Source: CAZCPB01 sp044223975 (GTDB lineage Bacteria; Planctomycetota; Phycisphaerae; Phycisphaerales; UBA1924). Taken from it: a DNA stretch of 41,312 nt. Each line of letters starts with the position of its first letter. Position 1 is the first letter of the stretch. The position numbers and the translations under genes are program-made. Under the pieces are notes generated by a model. The model was not told where the DNA came from. It saw only the letters and a program-made list of their open reading frames with translations, and ran no database searches. The DNA is taken from positions 1-41,312 of the forward strand of contig JBGALI010000030.1 in assembly GCA_044223975.1 (NCBI GenBank). The letters run 5' to 3'. Shown here piece after piece: positions 30,689 through 38,110 of the stretch.

Positions 30689-31968
30689 GCGCCCGCGCCG
30701 CCGGCCACGTTCCCAGCACCTCCGCCGTCCCCGGGCCGCGCCTCGTGCGCGAGGGCAACACCGGTCCCGAGGCGTCGCACGGTGCCATCGAGTCCTGGCT
30801 CGACGTGCTCGATTCGCTGCTGCGCCTGCCGCCGTCCGAGCGCGACGCCATCCGTGACGAGCTCGACGAGCACCTTCGCGAGCGGGTCCGCGACCTCATG
30901 CTCTCCGGGCGCTCCGAGCCCGACGCCGTTTCCGCCGCCATCGCCGAGCTGGGCGATGCCGCGGCGCTCGCTCGCCGTTACCACCACGCTTCCCACGCAC
31001 CACGAAGGAGGTTCATAATGCACAGCGCGATCTTCGGTCTGGCCGGCGCGGCCATGGTCACCAGCCTTGTCGCACTCCGCGGCGGGACCGGCGCCCAGAA
31101 CGCGCCGGTGTCCGTCTTCCAGCCCACGGCGGCGGCGGCACCCGCGGCGGACGTGCGCCTCAACTGCTCGGTCGATGTGCTGTGGGGGCAGCTCTTCACC
31201 GACGTCGGGCAGGCCACCAAGACGCCGGTCTTCGTCGACTGGAGCATGCTCAAGGACCTGCACATGCCCGACGGCTCCGCGCTGGAGCCGGGCAATGCGG
31301 TCGTCGGGATCACCTTTCGCGACATGCCCCTGCCCCGCGCGCTGGCCCTGATCAACCAGGCCGTCGGCGCCCCTGCAGAGGACGGGATCGACGCGCGCAT
31401 GCAGGACGGCGTGCTGGTCATCTCCACCATGGCGCAACTCGACAAGCTGGAGCAGACGCTGGCGACGTTCGATCTCTCGGCGCTGGTCGCGGCGCGGCGG
31501 CAGAGCCTGGACCAGCCCAACTACCCGCCGGATAAGGTGCTCGAAGAGGCGACGAAGGTGATCCAGTCGCTGGTGCACTCGGACCTCTGGCAGGACAACG
31601 GCGGCGATCGGGCGCAGATCTCGTCCTTTGACTCGCGCCTGTTCGTCAAGGCTCCGCGACGGATCATGCCGCAGGTCGAGTGGGTGATCGGCGAGATGAA
31701 CAAGACCGCGACGGCCGCGGCCGACCCTGCCGCGCGAGTCCTGACGGTGCATTCCTACGCCCTGGCGAACTCGGCCGCGATCGACGTGCAGCGGGCGATC
31801 CTCGACCGCGGCGTCGACGCGCCCGTCGGGAACGCCGAGTTGGTCGTCGATCCGTCCACCAACTCCATTGTCGTCCGCGGCACGTCCAAGGAGCAGCAGG
31901 CCATCTCCGCGCTGCTCCGGGCGCTAGACCGCGCGCCGCAGGCGGCGCCCGCGGGCCCGGCGCGGTAG
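30685..31968 (+). CDS. HAAS-domain protein fused to secretin-N-like exported region
   Basis: A 427-residue product if translated from GTG 30685, which overlaps the padR stop. Residues ~36-100 (SWLDVLDSLLRLPPSERDAI, then RDELDEHLRERV and EPDAVSAAIAELGDAAALARRY) form a HAAS/permease-prefix-like helical domain, usually found with PadR. Residues 112-135 are a hydrophobic segment. Residues ~157-250 resemble a secretin/TonB short N-terminal (STN) fold (VDVLWGQLFTDVGQATKTPV, then FRDMPLPRALALIN). Residues ~345-427 resemble a secretin-N/NolW domain (VLTVHSYALANSAAIDVQRA, then LVVDPSTNSIVVRGTSKEQQ). No pore-forming secretin barrel is present. A strong internal start at 31018 may produce the exported part alone. 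Its function is unknown; it may sense or bind an envelope component. Confidence 0.72.
   Translation: MSARAAGHVPSTSAVPGPRLVREGNTGPEASHGAIESWLDVLDSLLRLPPSERDAIRDELDEHLRERVRDLMLSGRSEPDAVSAAIAELGDAAALARRYHHASHAPRRRFIMHSAIFGLAGAAMVTSLVALRGGTGAQNAPVSVFQPTAAAAPAADVRLNCSVDVLWGQLFTDVGQATKTPVFVDWSMLKDLHMPDGSALEPGNAVVGITFRDMPLPRALALINQAVGAPAEDGIDARMQDGVLVISTMAQLDKLEQTLATFDLSALVAARRQSLDQPNYPPDKVLEEATKVIQSLVHSDLWQDNGGDRAQISSFDSRLFVKAPRRIMPQVEWVIGEMNKTATAAADPAARVLTVHSYALANSAAIDVQRAILDRGVDAPVGNAELVVDPSTNSIVVRGTSKEQQAISALLRALDRAPQAAPAGPAR
31005..31020 (+). promoter_or_regulatory. Internal ribosome binding site and in-frame ATG
   Basis: AAGGAGGT at 31005-31012 is a full-length anti-16S match. It is followed after 5 nt by ATG 31018, in frame as codon 112 of the gene at 30685-31968. 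The peptide from there (MHSAIFGLAGAAMVTSLVAL, then GTGAQN) looks like a cleavable signal peptide. This is the strongest ribosome binding site in the window and would give a separate exported protein of 316 residues. Confidence 0.75.
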
Positions 31969-31978
31969 GCCGCGCGGC

Positions 31979-32944
31979 TCAGTGCGTGTCGGGCTTGGTC
32001 GTCTTGAGCGACGCGGCAAGGGCGTCGGTGTCGGCGGCGCTCAACCCCGCGGTCTTGAGCATCGAGACGAAGTGCTCGATCTCGGCGGGCTCTGAGGGGA
32101 AGCCCGTATTGCCCTTGGGGCCGGTGCTGGTGGCGATGACCTTGCCGTCGGCATCGAGGAACGCGAACCAGGGGATGCCGCTTTCCTTGGGGTTGAAGCG
32201 GGTCAGCACTTCCTTGCCGCCGGTGTCGCGGTCGGTGTCGATCTTCACGCCGACGAACTTCTTGTCCAGCACCGCGGCGATCTCGGGGCGGTCCATCCAG
32301 TTCTCAAGGGCGTGGCACCACGGGCACCAGGGCGCGCCGAAGTGCAGGAAGACGACCTTGCCCTGGGACTTGGCGCGCGAGATTCCGTCCTTGAGCACAT
32401 CGTCGGCGACGCGGGGCGCGGCCTGGTGGTCCTTCAGGAACTTCATCACGGCGGCGCGATCGTGCTCCTGCTTGCCGGCTTCCTTGGATTCGAGGGAGCC
32501 GGTCTCCTGATTGACGATGACCTTGCCGTCAGAGCCAAGGACGGTGAGATAGGGGATGCCGGTCTTGAGATCGGCGTTGTACTTTGCCGCGAGCTCGGTG
32601 TTCTTGTCGAAGCGGCCGACGTCGACGAGGACCACGTCGTACTCGTACTGAAGCTCGCGCTTGATGTCCTTGTCGGTGTTCATGGTGCCGTGCAGGAGGT
32701 GGCACCACGGGCACCAGTTGGCGCCCCACTGGAGCAGCACGCGCCGGTTGTTCTTGGCGGCCCGCGCGACGGCGGCGTCGATGACCTTGGCGGCGTCGGC
32801 CTTCTCGTCGTAGATCGGGGCCTTGGACTTTGCCGCGGCGTGCGCATCGGCCGGCTGCGCCGGCGCGGCGGCGGGTTGCTGGGCGAGGAGCGTGCCGGCG
32901 GAGCAGGCGAGCGCGGCGGCGAGGGCGAGAGTTGAGAGCTTCAT
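31979..32944 (-). CDS. Exported protein with two thioredoxin domains
   Basis: A 321-residue protein with a signal peptide (cleavage likely after TLLA, before QQP) and two thioredoxin-like domains in tandem. Each carries the same active site WCPWCH: Cys78/Cys81 in QWGANWCPWCHLL and Cys207/Cys210 in FGAPWCPWCHALE. Each domain also has a cis-Pro element (TGIPYLTV and SGIPWFAF). The WCxWCH centre resembles DUF255/thioredoxin_7 and DsbD-gamma-like reductants, so it likely handles disulfides outside the cytoplasm; whether it oxidises or reduces is unknown. AAGGA precedes ATG 32944. It ends 10 nt from the convergent HAAS/secretin-N gene and follows the prepilin-like gene by 18 nt, so it is probably co-transcribed with it. 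Confidence 0.88.
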   Translation of the reverse strand: MKLSTLALAAALACSAGTLLAQQPAAAPAQPADAHAAAKSKAPIYDEKADAAKVIDAAVARAAKNNRRVLLQWGANWCPWCHLLHGTMNTDKDIKRELQYEYDVVLVDVGRFDKNTELAAKYNADLKTGIPYLTVLGSDGKVIVNQETGSLESKEAGKQEHDRAAVMKFLKDHQAAPRVADDVLKDGISRAKSQGKVVFLHFGAPWCPWCHALENWMDRPEIAAVLDKKFVGVKIDTDRDTGGKEVLTRFNPKESGIPWFAFLDADGKVIATSTGPKGNTGFPSEPAEIEHFVSMLKTAGLSAADTDALAASLKTTKPDTH

Positions 32945-32962
32945 GGTGTTCCTTCGTGCGGG

Positions 32963-33763
32963 CTATTTCCTGAAGTAGTCGCGGTCGTCCCAGTTGGCGA
33001 TGTCGCTGATGTACGACTTGCTGACGCGGGCGGCGTGGCCGTCCATGAACTGGCCGTTGGGGCCGGCGGTGTGGCGCTGGGGCGCGATGCGGCGGCGGGT
33101 GAGCTCGTTGCCGGAATTGCCGTCGGCGCCGAGGCCCTTGATGTGCGAAGCGCGGAGCGTGTCGTAGTAGACGGCGATGTCGGACTCGGTGTTGCCGGTG
33201 GAATACCAGGCGCTGGACTGCTCGCCGGTAGGGTCGTCGTTGAAGCAGGAGAGGTAGAGCGTCTGGGCCGGAAGGGCGTAGGCGCTCATTTTCATGGGTG
33301 GCTTGCCGGTCCCGTCCTTGATCTTGCCGGGGGCGGTGAAGACCAGGCCGTTGTCGATGTAGTGGATGTTGTGGCCGTCCTTGGGGCGGGAGGGGTCGTG
33401 GTAGTAGGGGGCCTTGGCGTACTTGTCCTTGAGGCCGCCGTCGGTGGTCTTGGTGACGGCGTTGGGATCAAGGAGCGGGCGGAGGACGAAGGCCCACTGG
33501 GGGTTGAGCTTGGTCTGACCGGGGGGTTCGCTGGAGCCGCTCTCGCGGGGGGTCCATTCCTTGTTGGCCTCGGCGTAGAGCATGAGAGCCGCGCCGATCT
33601 GCCGCTGGTTGGAGAGGCAGAGCGTGGCCCGGGCCGACTCGCGGGCGCCGCGCATGGCGGGGAGGAGCATGCCGATAAGGATCGCGATGACCGCGATGAC
33701 GACGAGCAGCTCGATGAGTGTGAAGCCGCGCGAGAACCGCGAGACCCCGCGGGAATGAAGCAC
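32963..33763 (-). CDS. Prepilin-type protein (DUF1559/GspH-like)
   Basis: A 266-residue type IV pilin-like protein. The prepilin peptidase site is G13/F14 in RGFTLIELLVVIAVIAILIG, with the conserved Glu at +5, and is followed by ARESARATLCLSNQRQIGAA, typical of the large DUF1559-like families of Planctomycetota. The C-terminal stretch RHTAGPNGQFMDGHAARV is the usual 'H...DGH' ending of these proteins. It should be assembled or anchored through the inner-membrane pseudopilin system. The start is GTG 33763 with AGGGG upstream. It overlaps the tail of the open frame of the upstream putative DNA-binding gene. Confidence 0.9.
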   Translation of the reverse strand: MLHSRGVSRFSRGFTLIELLVVIAVIAILIGMLLPAMRGARESARATLCLSNQRQIGAALMLYAEANKEWTPRESGSSEPPGQTKLNPQWAFVLRPLLDPNAVTKTTDGGLKDKYAKAPYYHDPSRPKDGHNIHYIDNGLVFTAPGKIKDGTGKPPMKMSAYALPAQTLYLSCFNDDPTGEQSSAWYSTGNTESDIAVYYDTLRASHIKGLGADGNSGNELTRRRIAPQRHTAGPNGQFMDGHAARVSKSYISDIANWDDRDYFRK

Positions 33764-34794
33764 GATCGGCCCCTGAGTGGCCCCCGGCCACAGGCCATGC
33801 GGGGGAGGGGGAGGGGGGGCTTGGGGAAGGGGGAGGGGGGGAGGGGAGGAGGTGAGGAGGGAGGTGAGGAGGTGAGGAGGGGAGGTGAGGAGGTGAGGAG
33901 GGAGGTGAGGAGGTGAGGAGGTGAGGAGGTGAGGAGAGAGGAGGTGAGGAGGTGAGAAGAAGAGGAGAACGAGGGAAAAGGGGAACAGGGGTGTTGGCGG
34001 TGTTGGGGGGGTTGGCTAGCCGGTTTCGCAGAGTGTGGGTTTGGGGGCTGGGGGCGCGGGCGGGCGGGGGTGTAGGCGGAGATGGATTGGAGGCTCGCGC
34101 GGGCGACCCTGGCGGTTGATGTTGGCACTGGGGAGGGGGCGGGTGTTGGTTCGTGGCGCGGAGAGGCGATGGTGCCGCGGCTGGGAGTGGTGGGGGTTTC
34201 AGGCTGAGCGGCAACTTGAGCGGGCGCGAATACGGGGGCCGAGGGGGACGGGGCGGGAGGTGATGCGCTGGCGCCGGGGGCGCTTGGGTGATGCACTGCG
34301 GGCGCGGCTACACCGGCGAGCGGGCGCGGGGTGTAGGTGGCGAGGCGGAAGAGGAGATAGCAGGCGCGGCGGGCGTTTTGGCGCTGGCGCTCCTGCAGAA
34401 TGAGCGATGCGGGCGGGGAAGAAGGAGCCGGCGCGGCTGGGGCGCTGGGTGCAACGGGAAGAGGCGAGGGGGCGCGTGCCTCGGCGCCGGCTTGCGTGCC
34501 GGCTTGGGCGCGGGTTTGGGTGCGGGCGTGGGTGTAGTCGTCGAGCATGTCGCTGAGGGCGGCGACGGCGCGGTTGAGGTGGGCGGACGCGGCAAGGCGT
34601 GTGCGGACTGCCGCGGCGAGCTCGAGGGTGGCGATGTGCTCGAGGGAACGGTCGGAGGTGAGGTAGAGGGTGAGCGCATCGAGCGTGGTGTTGTGCCGCG
34701 CGGCGATGTCGCGGAGACAGAGGTCGGGCGAGGTGAGATCGCCGACGAGAGCGGCGACCTGGCCGGGGGCCGGGTGGAAGGTGAGGCGGGGCAC
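33292..34794 (-). CDS. Putative DNA-binding protein; 3' end uncertain
   Basis: The first ~110 residues look genuine: MPRLTFHPAPGQVAALVGDL, then LCLRDIAARHNTTLDALTLY, a possible helix-turn-helix, then helical LEHIATLELAAAVRTRLAAS. Next come Pro/Ala/Thr-rich segments with another plausible block (SLILQERQRQNARRACYLLF). From about residue 270 the frame is only low complexity (Ser/Leu/Pro, from the octamer tract at 33851-33956). It finally runs 472 nt into the prepilin gene in another frame. The true protein probably ends before or in the tract, or the tract has changed length and removed the stop. It starts at GTG 34794, directly after a promoter, so translation may be leaderless. Function is not recognised; a regulator is a guess. 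Confidence 0.5.
   Translation of the reverse strand: MPRLTFHPAPGQVAALVGDLTSPDLCLRDIAARHNTTLDALTLYLTSDRSLEHIATLELAAAVRTRLAASAHLNRAVAALSDMLDDYTHARTQTRAQAGTQAGAEARAPSPLPVAPSAPAAPAPSSPPASLILQERQRQNARRACYLLFRLATYTPRPLAGVAAPAVHHPSAPGASASPPAPSPSAPVFAPAQVAAQPETPTTPSRGTIASPRHEPTPAPSPVPTSTARVARASLQSISAYTPARPRPQPPNPHSAKPASQPPQHRQHPCSPFPSFSSSSHLLTSSLLTSSPPHLLTSLLTSSPPLLTSSPPSSPPPLPPSPFPKPPLPLPRMACGRGPLRGRSCFIPAGSRGSRAASHSSSCSSSSRSSRSLSACSSPPCAAPASRPGPRSASPTSGRSARLSCSTPRPTRNGPPARAAPANPPVRPSSTPSGPSSSARSLIPTPSPRPPTAASRTSTPRPPTTTTPPAPRTATTSTTSTTAWSSPPPARSRTGPASHP
33851..33956 (+). repeat. Octamer tract (GGTGAGGA), ten copies with short spacers
   Basis: Ten exact GGTGAGGA units lie at 33851, 33863, 33871, 33884, 33892, 33904, 33912, 33920, 33928 and 33943, with a partial one at 33951. 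They are broken by GGGA, GGGGA or GAGA interruptions. Flanking sequence 33790-33850 is also nearly pure G/A. On the minus strand the unit is TCCTCACC. Eight is not a multiple of three, so each gain or loss of one unit shifts the overlapping minus-strand reading frame. Confidence 0.88.
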
Positions 34795-34800
34795 GGGGGG

Positions 34801-34829
34801 AATGTACGGTGTTTGGGTGGGCTGGTCAA
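34801..34829 (-). promoter_or_regulatory. Promoter with predicted leaderless start
   Basis: On the minus strand TTGACC (34829-34824), a 17-nt spacer and TACATT (34806-34801) form a good sigma-70 promoter. Only six C residues separate it from GTG 34794. A transcript starting the usual 6-7 nt after the -10 would begin at or next to the G of GTG, so the mRNA may lack a leader. Confidence 0.65.
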
Positions 34830-35140
34830 TAGGTTTTTGTACGGATATTTGGAAGTGGGGGAGGGAGGGGAGTTGGGGGTGGGGTGGTGCAATGAAGAAC
34901 AGCCAGATCGCCGGGGCGATCTCGGTGGCAGGTTGGGGTGAGATTCTCTGCTCTTGTCGCCGCGACGAGACTGGCGTCGCATCTCGGTGTCAGGGGCCGT
35001 CCCGGACGACGTTGACGATAAACTGGGAGGGGGTGGGGTTGGGCGTGCGTTGGAGACGCCAAGCCGCGGAATGATCGGTGTGGGGTGAACGAGCGCCACT
35101 TCAAACAGTGCCAAGCGGCCTTGCTGGGGAGCTTCAAGAC
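34830..35140. other. Intergenic region between divergent genes
   Basis: Start of the repeat-rich accessory segment. It contains G-rich runs (GGGGGAGGGAGGGG near 34857) and a GAGACGCC-type stretch before the aspartyl-protease gene. GGGGA at 35126-35130 could serve GTG 35141. No RNA gene, terminator or convincing coding frame was seen. Confidence 0.4.
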
Positions 35141-36382
35141 GTGAGCGACAGCACATCTGGAATACGCTCAGCATGCTTGGTTGGGTTGATAGCGATCTCG
35201 GTCGAAACGTGTGTCGCAACACACCAACCCCCCGCGCCTCCAACTGACGGTAGACCGATCACGTCACGCTTCGTCCAAAACCTACCGTTTATACAGGTTA
35301 CTAGGCCGGATGGTGAACCCTTGTGGATGCTGCTGGATACGGGCTGCACCAAAGCGGCACTGGCGTCCAAGTACGCGCCCAGCACAAAGGTCGTGGATTC
35401 GCAATTCCGGCTGTGGTCGATGACCGATGGCTTAGGTAATGATTCTGCGGCAGTGCCGGTCCGCGTGGGCGGGCAATCCATAGTGCTTAGGGACGTGTTG
35501 TATAGCGATTTGACGCCGTTTTCTGAAACATTGGGATTTGATTTGGACGGGATTATTGGCGATGACGTGTTTTTGAACAACACAGTTACAATCGACTATG
35601 AAAACGAGGCAATTCGCATTGTCCAGGCCAGCGAATACACATACGAGGTGGCCGACGGGACAATCATCCCATTGACAACGACGCAAAGCTGCGTGACAGC
35701 CGCATTGATTGGCGGCCCCGCCGATTGGTACGGATCGGAAGTGTTCATTGATACTGGTCTTCTCGGAGCATGTGCCGCCAGTGACAATGCTATCACTCGC
35801 ATGCCCGCGCCAGAGCGCGTATTCGAAATGTCTAATGAGACGGTGGAAGTGCGAGGATTCCGAGGCGTGGTGAATGGAACCAGAGGATATCTTGTAGGAC
35901 TGCGGTTTGGAGCGTTCGGATTTGAACATTTGCCTTTAATAAGGGTGAAGGGAATATTCGACAAGCACGCGGTGATACTCGGATCTCATGTGATGAGTAC
36001 GTTTGTGGCAATATATGATTTGTCAAGAAGTCGGATCGTGTTGCGGCCCAGTCGAAGAGGGCCGCAGCGTCCGCCAACAGAGCTTTTTGGGTTCGGCATT
36101 GTGTGGAGGGCTCCGGAGTACAAGCGAGCATTTGTGGCAGGAGAGCCTCGCGAGGAAGCCGAAGCGTGTGGGTTGCGTGCCGGGATGGAAATTGCGCGAA
36201 TAGAGAACAAGGGCATAATGGGGATTGGTACCGGGGCCGTTGATCGTCTTGTGGACGATCGGGAGGATCCCGACCGCCTGCGCATCACCGTGCGAGAAGC
36301 TGGAGGCGGCGGCGGCGGACAAGAGACGGAACTTGTGTTGCAGCGCATCGAAGCGTCGCCGACCAAGAAGGAGGCCCCGTAG
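35141..36382 (+). CDS. Retropepsin-like aspartyl protease with PDZ-like C-terminus
   Basis: A 413-residue protein with a hydrophobic N-terminal segment (ACLVGLIAIS) that may export or anchor it. Two aspartyl-protease half-sites are visible: LLDTGCTKAALASKY (Asp66) and VFIDTGLLGA (Asp204). Each half ends in a family-like stretch (FDLDGIIGDDVF; HAVILGSHVMSTFV), so a single chain could form the two-Asp site of a pepsin-like enzyme. Residues ~335-405 (FGFGIVWRAPEYK, then AEACGLRAGMEIARIENK) look like a degenerate PDZ domain, which binds peptide C-termini. The start GTG 35141 gives the tidier signal; GTG 35078 is an alternative. The DNA is visibly richer in A/T than all neighbours (e.g. GATTTGATTTGGACGGG), which suggests acquisition by transfer. 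Confidence 0.72.
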   Translation: MSDSTSGIRSACLVGLIAISVETCVATHQPPAPPTDGRPITSRFVQNLPFIQVTRPDGEPLWMLLDTGCTKAALASKYAPSTKVVDSQFRLWSMTDGLGNDSAAVPVRVGGQSIVLRDVLYSDLTPFSETLGFDLDGIIGDDVFLNNTVTIDYENEAIRIVQASEYTYEVADGTIIPLTTTQSCVTAALIGGPADWYGSEVFIDTGLLGACAASDNAITRMPAPERVFEMSNETVEVRGFRGVVNGTRGYLVGLRFGAFGFEHLPLIRVKGIFDKHAVILGSHVMSTFVAIYDLSRSRIVLRPSRRGPQRPPTELFGFGIVWRAPEYKRAFVAGEPREEAEACGLRAGMEIARIENKGIMGIGTGAVDRLVDDREDPDRLRITVREAGGGGGGQETELVLQRIEASPTKKEAP

Positions 36383-36395
36383 CGCTCGTGGAAAC

Positions 36396-36681
36396 GCGCG
36401 GTGTCATGAGGGCAACTGCGCGGATGCGAGGTGGGCGGTTCGTCCGCCCCAAGGGGGCGGTGGTTGTACAGGGCTGCTTTCCTGGGGCTTGCGAGGCGCT
36501 GCGCCCCTGGCAACGGTCGCGCGCCCTGGCGGGCGAAGAGGGGGGATGGAAGCGATCGCGTGCGACTTGGCGGGGGAAGTGGAGGGATGGAAGCGATTGG
36601 GCGCGAGCTCGTGGGGGAAGAGGGGGCGTAGGGCGCGAAGAGGCAGGTGGGACACCTGCCCCACTAGCTTGGGTAGGAAGG
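36396..36681 (+). repeat. Long dispersed repeat, copy R1 (~285 bp)
   Basis: It aligns along its whole length to R2 at 37640-37927, with substitutions and small gaps. Modules in order: GGGCGG/CCGCCC hairpin, CCCCAAGGGGG, a CCTGGGGC...GCGCCCCTGG stem with one mismatch, a stretch with AAGCGATCGCGTGCGACTTGG, and a terminal hairpin GGCAGGTG-GGA-CACCTGCC followed by CCCACTAG and GGGTAGGAAGG. Frames across it are open only by composition. Sequence 36682-36837 after it shows short GC palindromes and no gene. Confidence 0.85.
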
Positions 36682-36837
36682 GCGGCGGGTCGCACTTAAC
36701 CGTTCCGCCCCATTCACACATCCCTCACCGGCTGATGGGCACGGTTTGCGGCGGGCCCGCAAGGCGCGGCACGATCGAGGGGCCGCTTCTCACCGCGCCA
36801 ACTGCCTGTGATCGAAGGCGGGCCGCCCGGCCATCTC

Positions 36838-37545
36838 TCAGATGCCTTTCAGCAGGCCGCGATCAATCCGCCGTATGCGGAAGTCCGTCCCATCTTTGTT
36901 GAGGGCGTAGTGCTTGAAGTTCCCCTTGGCAAGTCTCACGGGCAGGCACGGTCGTAGCCACGAGATGTACTCGACAAATTGTCCGTCGGGCTCCGCAAAC
37001 GGCAGCGCCAGTTCGAAGAACGCGGACGTGTTTCCCGTCGACAGGTGCAGATGAACGGACGAGCGGATCGTCGGCCACGGTCCGGGTCTGGCGTCCTGCC
37101 CGGCCAGCACCTTGGCGCGTCCCGGAGCGTGCAGGCGAAACTCGGCGATGCACGAGTAACTCACCGGGTCTGGATGCCCGCGCTGTGCCTTCATCTGGGC
37201 CAGGGTCAGGTCCACGGCCCAATTGTGCAGCCGCGCGGGGATATCCCAGTCGTGCTGCGACTCGGACTCGAGCGTGCCGAGGTTGTTGTGCGTGATGCCA
37301 ACGCGTCCTTTGCCAATCCGTTCCCTAAGCAGCTTCTTGACGGGCTGCGCCTTCCACTCTTCCGGCAGAAACGCGCCGCCCGTTGGTGCGACGGAGATCG
37401 AGCGCCTGTCCCAGCGGCCGTCCCAATCCGTGCACTCCTCTAGAAACCGCAGCACCGCGTCGTGCGCGTCCCGCCCGTCACGTCGGAGAATCGGATGTCC
37501 GCCGTAAGGGTTCTGGTATCGAATATGAGGGCGCGGCTCGCTCAT
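36838..37545 (-). CDS. Unknown protein between two direct repeats
   Basis: A 235-residue protein from ATG 37545 (MSEPRPHIRYQNPYGGHPIL). No family was recognised. Visible features are a charged first third (DAHDAVLRFLEECTDWDGRW), GAFLPEEWKAQPVKKLLRER, a central EFRLHAPGRAKVLAGQD, and beta-like stretches SSVHLHLSTGNTSAFFELAL and GQFVEYISWLRPCLPVRLAK. It has no signal peptide or membrane helix. The start lacks a good ribosome binding site; Met at 37578 is also possible. Balanced amino-acid use (Asp, His, Asn, Tyr, Trp all present) argues that it is a real gene. It lies between the direct repeats R1 and R2, on the opposite strand to both flanking genes. Confidence 0.7.
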   Translation of the reverse strand: MSEPRPHIRYQNPYGGHPILRRDGRDAHDAVLRFLEECTDWDGRWDRRSISVAPTGGAFLPEEWKAQPVKKLLRERIGKGRVGITHNNLGTLESESQHDWDIPARLHNWAVDLTLAQMKAQRGHPDPVSYSCIAEFRLHAPGRAKVLAGQDARPGPWPTIRSSVHLHLSTGNTSAFFELALPFAEPDGQFVEYISWLRPCLPVRLAKGNFKHYALNKDGTDFRIRRIDRGLLKGI

Positions 37546-37639
37546 GGAAAGAGGGTGCAGTATTGCGACAGGTGGCATCCGGGCGAACGAGGCTCTTTGT
37601 CGCGCCAGTGAGAGCGGCGCTGCGGAATGTTAATCAGAT

Positions 37640-37927
37640 GCGCGGTGCCATGAGGACATCGGCGCGGGTGCGGGGTGGGCGGTTCGTCCGCCCCAAGGGG
37701 GCGGTGGTGGTTCAGGGCTGCTTTCCAGGGGCTTGCGAGGCGCTGCGCCCCTGGCAACGGTCGCGCGCCCTGGCGGGCGAAGAGGAGAGCATGGACGCGA
37801 TCGCGTGCGACTTGGCGGGGGGATGTGGAAGGATGGAAGCGATTGGGCGCGAGCTCGCGGGCGAAGAGGGGATGTAGGGCGTGAAGAGGCAGGTGGGACA
37901 CCTGCCCCACTAGCCGGGGTAGGAAGG
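37640..37927 (+). repeat. Long dispersed repeat, copy R2 (~288 bp)
   Basis: Same order of modules as R1 and same orientation. Its CCAGGGGC...GCGCCCCTGG stem is intact (CCAGGGG/CCCCTGG), where R1 has a mismatch. The outer arms equal those of the 68-bp repeats at 6387-6425, which suggests a shared structural type. The flanks 37546-37639 and 37928-38110 hold no gene; the latter has two tandem copies of AAGGCGGTGG and the alkD ribosome binding site. Confidence 0.85.
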
Positions 37928-38110
37928 CGGTGGAAGGCGGTGGATGGCGCTGGGATGCGTGTGATGACTGGATCGAAGTCTCGGGGCGGACTTTGACGGA
38001 ACGGTGCGGGGCTTTGATTGCACTCGTCCACCCGCCAGGGCTTCGATTCCACCGGCCGTGTTACCATGGTGGCCGTCTTCGCACGACCCTGAGTTCACGA
38101 GGAGAGACCC

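Noticed and set aside
33851..33956. Possible CRISPR array
   Set aside because: Units are only 8 bp and mostly contiguous with 0-5 nt interruptions. There are no spacers of uniform length and no cas genes.
36225..36902. Several 60-225 codon frames across repeat R1 and its flanks
   Set aside because: Frames are open on both strands in several phases, encode Gly/Arg/Ala-rich peptides and differ between R1 and R2 by frameshifts, so they are not under coding selection.
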